Assembly: GCF_000716445.1 (NCBI RefSeq)
Contig: NZ_JNWK01000088.1
Coordinates: forward strand, 1 to 20,417
Direction: 5' to 3'
Length of the DNA stretch: 20,417 nt
From: Streptomyces wedmorensis
GTDB taxonomy: Bacteria > Actinomycetota > Actinomycetes > Streptomycetales > Streptomycetaceae
The notes beneath the pieces were generated by a model. It worked only from the letters and a program-made list of their open reading frames with translations, was not told the origin of the DNA and ran no database searches. Position numbers and translations under genes: made by a program. Shown here piece by piece: positions 8,501-12,917 of this stretch. Within the stretch, counting starts at the first letter, position 1; every line of letters starts with the position of its first letter.

Positions 8501-9170
8501 GCCCGTCATCACGGCGCGCCTCGCGGCCGTACGGCTCCGGCTCCGTCCCGAGGGCGACGCGGCGGCCGAGCGGCTCCTCGTCGAGGCGGCCGAGGAAGCG
8601 GGGCAGTGGGGCGCCGAGGCCGCCGGCACGGGGCGGCTGCTGCTCGCCCAGCACTACGCCCACACCGGCCGCGTCCCGCTGGCCCGCGCCCAGCTCGACC
8701 TCGTCGAGGGAGAGTTCGGTGAGGTCACCCCCGCGCTCTTCTGGGGCCTCGTGGGCGGCGTGCGGGCCTGGCTCGACTGCCTCGACGGCGCGTACGACGC
8801 GGCCGTGACGCGGCTGGCCCGCGCCGTCGAGGACGTCGAGCCCCTCGCCCGTCTCGTCGCCCCCTACCTGCTCGTCGCCCAGTGCGCGACGGCCGCCTGG
8901 GCCCTGGGCGGACGCGGCGGGCCCGGCGACGCCGAGGCCGGTGCACGGCTGCTCGGCGCGTACGACAGCCACGACGGCTCCCACGGCGGCGGCGGGTTCC
9001 GCCCCTTCACCGCCCGGACGGAGACCGCGATCCGCGCCCGCGCCGAGGAGACGCTCCGCGCGGCCCTCGCCCCGGAGACGTACACCCGCCTTCACACGCA
9101 GGGCGGTGCGCTGCCTCTCGCGGCCGCCGCCGACCTCGTCCGGAATCCGGGGGAGATCCCGCATGCCTGA
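5544..9170 (+). CDS. SARP/AfsR-like transcriptional regulator: BTAD, NB-ARC and helical-repeat domains
   Basis: A 1208-residue cytosolic regulator starting at GTG. Residues 1-97 form an OmpR-type winged helix (VLGPCQALRTDDGKEAVL to TPGGGYRLAG), 103-247 the bacterial transcriptional activator domain, 307-580 an NB-ARC/STAND ATPase with Walker A GPGGVGKT (337-344), Walker B LLVLDN (415-420) and GLPLAIEL (503-510), and about 690-1208 an alpha-helical, TPR-like C-terminus. AfsR-type proteins activate secondary metabolism or other pathway genes, with the STAND module acting as a nucleotide switch. Two odd stretches are seen: an Ala/Gly/Pro linker at 247-305 and a five-copy peptide repeat at about 589-660, between SVFTGGCDPAAAETVCAD and VLHVLGALVDKSL, both of which are family-typical. 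I saw no TTA codon, so direct bldA control is unlikely. The open frame continues far upstream, but homology begins at the GTG. No biosynthetic genes flank it, so its target is unknown. Confidence 0.92.
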   Translation: MQPPYRVLGPCQALRTDDGKEAVLGGARLRALFTALAAAGGRAVVPGALIDQVWTDGDTADGQDRTAALQALVGRLRKALGREAVVSTPGGGYRLAGGPDAVDLHRFERLAAEGAAALADRHPERAAALLDEALDLWQGPALADLPGRDTDPLAVRVTRRHAQARRDRLAADLALGRAATALAPLAALAAGEPLDEPLQALRIRALREAGRPAEALEAYEEVRATLADRLGTDPGPELRSLHAELLTADAPGSAAPSGGHAAAGSGSQPAARPGSRVAASPGARAADGPGPHVRARTPGYAGVPVLPARLTSFIGRDEELDVLAGAWDRRRLLTLTGPGGVGKTRLALEAAETYEGRVHLAELASVRDGSTVAAAVLTALGARDTQLWHRPAVAEPDAADPYASLVEHCAGRRMLLVLDNCEHVVDVAADLTQALLTRCPGVTVLATSREPLGVPGEAVHPLGPLPADAALRLLGERGAAARPGFAVEEDTKAAQEVCRRLDGLPLAIELAAARLRMLTLRQIADRLDDRFRLLTSGARTLLPRQQTLRAVVDWSWDLLDDVERAVLRRLSVFTGGCDPAAAETVCADGDPGGFHGAAGDLPADGAPGGVHGAAATSGGEIPGGVHGAAVTSDGAVGGGHRAAPTADGEAPAAVHRAAAPADVLHVLGALVDKSLVVAVPGEAGMRYRLLETVAEYAGGRLDEAGERAVTEHRHLTYYRELARRTDPELRGAGQVEAIARFEREHDNLRGALRTAVRRGDEQEALCLVHCLGWFWQLRNHTVDARTWAVEAARLGPDPFREPVRAAGPFDGRCVDVPPPWTGERLWEARRGGQMYALATEGGEGATALERPGTHARLAALVSAYRPGLPQTCRQPATMWYFARLMTGELRTLDETLALTVADCRDHGTGWELGFALLMRAKLLGHGPDDAAEALALFEAAGDSWGTAESLSARGEAYERAGRLPEAAADFERAARAAARVGARSQVPVITARLAAVRLRLRPEGDAAAERLLVEAAEEAGQWGAEAAGTGRLLLAQHYAHTGRVPLARAQLDLVEGEFGEVTPALFWGLVGGVRAWLDCLDGAYDAAVTRLARAVEDVEPLARLVAPYLLVAQCATAAWALGGRGGPGDAEAGARLLGAYDSHDGSHGGGGFRPFTARTETAIRARAEETLRAALAPETYTRLHTQGGALPLAAAADLVRNPGEIPHA
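7308..7529 (+). repeat. In-frame tandem peptide repeat inside the SARP NB-ARC module
   Basis: Five degenerate copies of a unit reading roughly G-G-V-H-G-A-A followed by 7-9 variable residues rich in A, T, D, G and P. Histidines recur with spacings of 16, 15, 14 and 15 residues. At DNA level the cores share the GTCCACGGCGCGGCC pattern. Unit length varies only by whole codons, so the reading frame is kept. It interrupts the winged-helix-like segment after the NB-ARC domain. Confidence 0.85.
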
Positions 9171-9714
9171 CCACTACGCATTCCGCGTCGCCACCCGCAG
9201 GGGCGACCTCCACCTGATCTGGCGGCTCGGTGAGGGGAACGACCACGACACGCCGGCCGTCGACGACGGCCGAAGGCTCCTCGCCTTTCACGAGGCCGAG
9301 GCCCTCCAGGGCCACTGCGAACGCAAGGGGTGGGACCTCGTGGCGGACGCGGAGTCGGTGCTGGACCTCGAAGCGGTCCGGGAGTCGATCGAGGAGGCCG
9401 CCCGGGACCCGCGTGCGCGCACGGTCCCGACGGGGCTGCTCCTGGACGCCTGGAACTTCTTCGAGGACCTCGCGCGCAGCGTGGACACCACCACGGCCCT
9501 TCCCGCCCAGGGCGCGGTGCACGACGCCGCCTACGACCGGTTCTTCGACGCCGCCGACGGGGGAGTCCGGTCGGACGAGGAGGCCGCCGCCGCGTGGGGG
9601 CTCCTGCGTGCGGGCCTCGACGTCTGGGAGGAGGCGGTCCGCGACGCCATCGTCCCGGACGCGGCCCTGCTCACCCGTACGACGGAGTCCGTGCGGTCCG
9701 TGCCGCCGTCGTGA
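9163..9714 (+). CDS. Conserved-looking hypothetical protein, translationally coupled to the SARP gene
   Basis: A 183-residue acidic protein I do not recognise. It begins MPDHYAFRVATRRGDLHLIWRLG and looks like a mixed alpha/beta start followed by helices rich in Asp, Glu and Ala; it has no signal peptide, membrane segment or clear catalytic motif. The ATG at 9163 lies inside the end of the SARP gene (overlap ATGCCTGA, eight bases), with GGGGGAG about seven bases upstream, so translation is probably coupled and both are made from one message. That suggests a role with or under the SARP protein. An upstream in-frame ATG at 8941 would give a longer product, but that part would lie wholly in another frame of the SARP gene and has composition typical of a shadow. 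Confidence 0.8.
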   Translation: MPDHYAFRVATRRGDLHLIWRLGEGNDHDTPAVDDGRRLLAFHEAEALQGHCERKGWDLVADAESVLDLEAVRESIEEAARDPRARTVPTGLLLDAWNFFEDLARSVDTTTALPAQGAVHDAAYDRFFDAADGGVRSDEEAAAAWGLLRAGLDVWEEAVRDAIVPDAALLTRTTESVRSVPPS

Positions 9715-9797
9715 CGCTCCTCGGGGGGCCGCCCCGGATGCGGTCACGGTGGCCGGACACGACAATGGCCAGTGCCGGAAGAAACGTAGGAGGCGGC

Positions 9798-9998
9798 ATG
9801 AACGCAGAGCCCGACAAGACGTCCCTGGGGGACTTCCCGACGCCCGACCGGCTGCTGCACGCCGGGTCGGAGGGTGAGTTCACGGCGGAGGACATCGTCC
9901 TCGCCTCCGGCCGTGACGTGAATCCGAAGAGCCTGGCCTGGGCGGAACGCCGCATGGCGGAGAAGGGGCGCGCCTCGATGGACGAGCTCCTGCCCTAG
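9798..9998 (+). CDS. Small hypothetical protein, 66 residues
   Basis: A short hydrophilic protein, MNAEPDKTSLGDF to GRASMDELLP, that I do not recognise. It has no membrane segment, signal peptide or cysteine pair. The middle (EGEFTAEDIVLASGRDVNPKSLAWAERRMAEKG) is predicted by eye to hold two helices with charged faces, so it could be a binding partner or small regulator. The start is well supported: TAGGAGG at 9787-9793 stands four bases from the ATG. It is 83 bp past the previous gene and may be in the same unit; a strong terminator follows at 10047-10091. Third-position G/C is high, as in its neighbours, which supports real coding. Confidence 0.8.
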   Translation: MNAEPDKTSLGDFPTPDRLLHAGSEGEFTAEDIVLASGRDVNPKSLAWAERRMAEKGRASMDELLP

Positions 9999-10046
9999 GC
10001 CCGCGCCACAGGCCCGGCCTGTCCACGATTCCCGTGATTCCGTGAT

Positions 10047-10091
10047 CGCCCTCGGTCCCGGATCGGTCGCCCCGATCCGGGACCGAGGGCG
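10047..10091 (+). terminator. Perfect 20-bp stem terminator
   Basis: Positions 10047-10066 (CGCCCTCGGTCCCGGATCGG) pair without mismatch with 10072-10091, around a five-base loop, TCGCC. A short T-run, GTTTCC, follows. It lies 48 bp past the stop of the 66-residue gene and ends the rightward unit starting at the SARP gene. Confidence 0.88.
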
Positions 10092-10107
10092 TTTCCGGCA
10101 AGGGTGT

Positions 10108-10157
10108 ACGACGGCTGCCGCCGTCCCGAGGCTTCCGGACGACGGCTGCCGCCGTCC
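10108..10157. repeat. Direct repeat of a 19-bp hairpin-forming unit
   Basis: ACGACGGCTGCCGCCGTCC occurs at 10108-10126 and 10139-10157, a 31-bp period. Each copy holds GACGGC-TGCC-GCCGTC, a six-base stem with a four-base loop. They stand between the terminator and the candidate operator of the acyl-CoA dehydrogenase gene. They may be part of its control region or a leftover of replication slippage. Confidence 0.6.
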
Positions 10158-10162
10158 GGAGG

Positions 10163-10188
10163 GTTCCACATTTATGGAACACGTTCTA
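10163..10188. promoter_or_regulatory. Overlapping palindromes; KstR-type operator match
   Basis: TGGAACACGTTCTA at 10175-10188 fits the KstR operator pattern T-N2-AAC-N2-GTT-N2-A at every fixed base. Overlapping it, GTTCCA (10163-10168) and TGGAAC (10175-10180) form a second inverted repeat with a six-base centre. The site is about 96 bp before the acyl-CoA dehydrogenase start. KstR is the TetR-family repressor of steroid degradation in mycobacteria and rhodococci; related TetR proteins that control fatty-acid genes could recognise similar sites. No TetR gene is in this window. Confidence 0.6.
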
Positions 10189-10284
10189 CCGTGGCGGCCG
10201 TCGCGCGTCGCACCACGCCCAGGCGCGCGGCGCACCGAGGACGGCGCAGGGCGCCGCCGCAGGACGCCGCCACGGGAGGCCCCC

Positions 10285-11475
10285 ATGCACCTCGAGTACA
10301 CGCCCGAGCAGAACCGTCTGCGCGCCGAACTCCGCGCGTACTTCGCCGAACTGGTCCCGGACGACTTCCACACCCGCTACGAGGACCCGGCCGCGCAGAA
10401 GCGCTTCTACCGCGAGACCGTGCGCCGGCTCGGCGGCGACGGCTGGCTCGGAGTGGGCTGGCCGACCGAGTACGGGGGCCGCGGGCTGACCCCGATGGAA
10501 CAGTTCATCTTCTTCGACGAAGCGGCACAGGCGGGCGTGCCGCTGCCGCTCATGGCCCTGAACACGGTCGGGCCGACGATCATGCGGTACGGCACCGACG
10601 AGCAGAAGGCGTACTTCCTGCCCCGGATCCTCTCCGGCGAGATCGACTTCGCCATCGGCTACAGCGAACCCGACGCGGGCACCGACCTCGCCGCCCTCAA
10701 GACCCGCGCGGTACGGGACGGCGACGAGACCACCGGCCACTACACCGTCAACGGCCAGAAGATCTGGACCACCAACGGCGACACCGCCGACTGGGTCTGG
10801 CTCGCGGTCCGCACCGACCCCGACGCCCCGCCCCACAAGGGCATCACCATGCTCCTCGTCCCGACCGACGACCCCGGTTACTCCTGCACCCTCATCAACA
10901 CCCTCGCCTCGCACGACACCACGGCCAGCTACTACGACGACGTCCGGGTCCCCGCGTCCCGCCGCGTCGGCGAGGAGAACAAGGGCTGGCGCCTCATCAC
11001 CAACCAGCTCAACCACGAGCGCGTCACCCTCGCCGCCCACGGCACCATGGCGATCCGCGCCCTCCACGACGTGCAGCGCTGGGCCGCCGCGACCCTCCTC
11101 ACCGACGGCCGCCGCGTCATCGACCTCCCCTGGGTCCGCCGCACCCTCGCCCGGACCCACACCCGCCTCGACGCGATGAAGCTCCTCAACTGGCAGATGG
11201 TCAACGCCGTCCAGCAGGGCACCCTCACCCCTCAGGACGCCTCCGCCGTCAAGGTCTACGGCTCCGAGGCCCGCCGCGACGCCTACGCCGCCCTCATGGA
11301 GGTCGTCGCCGCCGCCGGAGCCCTCAAGGAGGGCTCCGCCGGCGCCGTCCTCCACGGCGAACTCGAACGCGGCTACCGCTCCGCCGTCATCTTCACCTTC
11401 GGCGGGGGCAACAACGAGATCCAGCGCGAGATCATCTCCTGGATCGGCCTCGGCATGCCCCGGGTCCGCCGGTAG
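10285..11475 (+). CDS. Acyl-CoA dehydrogenase, FadE29/ChsE2-like
   Basis: A 396-residue flavoprotein of the acyl-CoA dehydrogenase family, full length. Typical marks are LGVGWPTEYGGRGLTPMEQ, FAIGYSEPDAGTDLAAL, VNGQKIWTTNGDTADWVWLAVRT, GWRLITNQLNHERV and the C-terminal FTFGGGNNEIQREIISWIGLGMPRV. From memory, these follow Mycobacterium tuberculosis FadE29 (ChsE2) closely along the whole length. FadE29 works as an alpha2-beta2 complex with FadE28 in removing the cholesterol side chain. The partner subunit is not in this window, so either it is encoded elsewhere or this enzyme works alone. GGGAGG at 10274-10279 fixes the ATG at 10285; the frame is open further upstream but non-coding in character. 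The substrate (steroid, branched or ordinary acyl-CoA) cannot be read from the sequence. Confidence 0.9.
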   Translation: MHLEYTPEQNRLRAELRAYFAELVPDDFHTRYEDPAAQKRFYRETVRRLGGDGWLGVGWPTEYGGRGLTPMEQFIFFDEAAQAGVPLPLMALNTVGPTIMRYGTDEQKAYFLPRILSGEIDFAIGYSEPDAGTDLAALKTRAVRDGDETTGHYTVNGQKIWTTNGDTADWVWLAVRTDPDAPPHKGITMLLVPTDDPGYSCTLINTLASHDTTASYYDDVRVPASRRVGEENKGWRLITNQLNHERVTLAAHGTMAIRALHDVQRWAAATLLTDGRRVIDLPWVRRTLARTHTRLDAMKLLNWQMVNAVQQGTLTPQDASAVKVYGSEARRDAYAALMEVVAAAGALKEGSAGAVLHGELERGYRSAVIFTFGGGNNEIQREIISWIGLGMPRVRR

Positions 11476-11484
11476 GCGTCAAGG

Positions 11485-11766
11485 TCAGCGGTACTCGCAG
11501 AGGTACGCGGTGTCGACCTCGACCTCGATCTGGAACTTGCTGTCGCCGGGGACCTCGAAGCGGGTGCCGGCGCCGAAGGTCTGCCAGTCCGCGGCGTCGG
11601 GCAGCCTGACGGTGAGGGCGCCGCTGACCACGTGCATGGTCTCCGGGGCCGCGGTGCCGAACTCGTAGGAACCGGGGGCCATGACGCCGATGGTGGCCGG
11701 GCCCTGCTCCTGGGTGAAGGCGATCGACTTGACCGTGCCGTCGAAGTACTCGTTGACCGTGAACAT
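11485..11766 (-). CDS. ppnP: Pyrimidine/purine nucleoside phosphorylase PpnP
   Basis: A small single-domain cupin of 93 residues, almost the same length as E. coli PpnP (formerly YaiE, DUF1255). It matches from [16 protein letters not shown] through [48 protein letters not shown] to the terminal AYLCEYR. PpnP carries out phosphorolysis of several nucleosides to a free base and ribose 1-phosphate, in the cytosol. An ATG at 11772 is in frame too, but AGAGG touches it directly; the same AGAGG stands six bases from the ATG at 11766, so I chose that one. Its stop is only 9 bp from the stop of the convergent acyl-CoA dehydrogenase gene, and its promoter side faces the MpaB-type gene. Confidence 0.93.
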   Translation of the reverse strand: MFTVNEYFDGTVKSIAFTQEQGPATIGVMAPGSYEFGTAAPETMHVVSGALTVRLPDAADWQTFGAGTRFEVPGDSKFQIEVEVDTAYLCEYR

Positions 11767-11828
11767 GGGCATCCTCTGGGGAAGCGGGGGAAGGGGGAGT
11801 GGGCAGGACGTCGCTGGCCGGCCACAGG

Positions 11829-11840
11829 AAAGTCGACTTT
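11829..11840. promoter_or_regulatory. Perfect 12-bp palindrome AAAGTCGACTTT
   Basis: AAAGTCGACTTT stands out as AT-richer than its surroundings in the divergent gap between ppnP (start 11766) and the oxygenase gene (start 11967). On the minus strand, TAAAGT within it resembles a -10 hexamer for ppnP at a distance of about 70 bp, so it may be an operator over that promoter. No protein can be named. Confidence 0.4.
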
Positions 11841-11952
11841 ACCGACGGGGGTTCGCGTCGGCCGTGCTGACCACGCCTCGGACAGCCCCGCGATCCGTGC
11901 ACCGGCCCGCCAGGGGAGGCGGACGACCCCTGCCCGGTGGACGGGGCGCGGC

Positions 11953-11958
11953 GTAGCC
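11953..11958 (+). promoter_or_regulatory. Candidate -10 box, leaderless oxygenase transcript
   Basis: TAGCCT ends eight bases before the ATG at 11967 and no Shine-Dalgarno sequence is seen in between, as expected for a leaderless streptomycete message. A -35 hexamer is not clear. Confidence 0.4.
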
Positions 11959-11966
11959 TGAACTCC

Positions 11967-12788
11967 ATGAGGCAGGACGGTGATCCAGGGCTTTTCGGGC
12001 CCCGCTCCGTGACGTGGCAGCTGCACTCCGACCCGGTGATGTGGATCGCCGGGGTCAGGGCGTTGTGGTTGCAGGCACTGCACCCCGTCGCCGTCCGGGG
12101 CGTCATGATCAACAGCAGTTTCCGGGAAGACCCCTGGGGGCGGCTGATGAGGACGGCGACCTTCGTCGGCACGCTCAGCTACGGCGCCGCCGAGGCGGCG
12201 GAGGCGGCCGGCGCCCGGGTCCGCCGGATCCACCGGCTGCTCGGCGTAGACGACCCCGAACTGCTGCTCTGGGTCCACTGCGCCGAGACCGACTCGTACC
12301 TGTCCGTCGCGCGCCGCTCCGGCATCCCGCTCACCGACGCGCAGGCCGACCGTTACGTGGCCGAGCACCGCACCTCGGCCCGGCTCGTCGGTCTCGACCC
12401 CGACGCCGTCCCCGCGTCCACCGCGCGACTCGCCGCGTACTTCGAGGCCGTACGACCCCGGCTGGCCGCCGGACCGGACGCCCGGACCGTCGAGGACTTC
12501 CTCCGCCGCCCGCCAGTGAAACCCGCCCTGGTCCCGGCGCGCGAGGTGATCTGGCGGCGCGTGACCGCACTCGCCTACGACACCCTGCCCCCCTACGCCC
12601 ACGCGCTCTACGGCCGCCCCGCCCCGCCCGCCGAGACCGTCACCCGCCGGCTGGTCGCCACGGCCAACCTCCTGCGCCGCGTCCCCGCCCGGCTGCGCTG
12701 GCGGCTGCCGCCCCGCCAGATCCTGCGCGCCGTCGAACGGCTCGGCCCGGAGACCCGACCCGATCCGTACGCGCGCCTCGGCCCGTAG
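11967..12788 (+). CDS. Oxygenase MpaB family protein (DUF2236)
   Basis: A 273-residue alpha-helical protein of the DUF2236 group, which includes the fungal oxygenase MpaB and the heme-b rubber oxygenase Lcp of Streptomyces. The diagnostic part is VMWIAGVRALWLQALHPVAVRGVMINSSFREDPWGRLMRTATF (24-66), with the conserved QALHP histidine (H39) and the RT pair after it, then LLWVHCAETDSYL (100-112). Family members bind heme and cleave double bonds or oxidise diverse substrates; the substrate here is unknown. There is no twin-arginine or Sec signal, unlike Lcp, so it is probably intracellular. The ATG at 11967 was preferred to one ten codons upstream because it starts next to the candidate leaderless promoter. 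The C-terminus lies in a 36-bp tandem repeat, and its stop is a TAG where the other repeat copies have GAG or GAC; see that entry. Confidence 0.88.
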   Translation: MRQDGDPGLFGPRSVTWQLHSDPVMWIAGVRALWLQALHPVAVRGVMINSSFREDPWGRLMRTATFVGTLSYGAAEAAEAAGARVRRIHRLLGVDDPELLLWVHCAETDSYLSVARRSGIPLTDAQADRYVAEHRTSARLVGLDPDAVPASTARLAAYFEAVRPRLAAGPDARTVEDFLRRPPVKPALVPAREVIWRRVTALAYDTLPPYAHALYGRPAPPAETVTRRLVATANLLRRVPARLRWRLPPRQILRAVERLGPETRPDPYARLGP

Positions 12789-12848
12789 GCCAGGCCCGAC
12801 CCGTACGGGCGGCTCGGTCCCGACACGTACCCCGCCCCGTATTCACTG
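12741..12848 (+). repeat. Three 36-bp tandem units spanning the oxygenase stop codon
   Basis: Units at 12741-12776, 12777-12812 and 12813-12848 read in one frame LGPETRPDPYAR, LGP-stop-ARPDPYGR and LGPDTYPAPYSL. The stop TAG at 12786-12788 takes the place of GAG in unit 1 and GAC in unit 3. In the RPDPYxRLGP core of units 1 and 2, five of six codon differences are synonymous. The frame stays open beyond, down to the kinase start at 12918. Confidence 0.8.
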
Positions 12849-12862
12849 TCGGACCCGGCGGC

Positions 12863-12868
12863 CATACT
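12863..12868 (+). promoter_or_regulatory. Weak candidate promoter of the kinase gene
   Basis: CATACT resembles a -10 hexamer, and TTCACT at 12842-12847 could serve as -35, but the spacing of 15 bp is short. It would start transcription about 45 bp before the kinase ATG. Confidence 0.25.
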
Positions 12869-12917
12869 GGAGGAGCCGAGCAGGCAGTACGGAAATCGAC
12901 GGGGGCGACGGCACACG

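Noticed and set aside
5286..9164. Minus-strand open frame opposite the SARP gene (1292 codons)
   Set aside because: Antisense shadow with biased composition and no recognisable motif, whereas the plus strand has clear winged-helix, Walker A and Walker B motifs.
5544..9714. Pathway-specific activator inside an antibiotic gene cluster
   Set aside because: SARP regulators often sit in such clusters, but no polyketide, peptide or terpene biosynthetic gene is present in the window.
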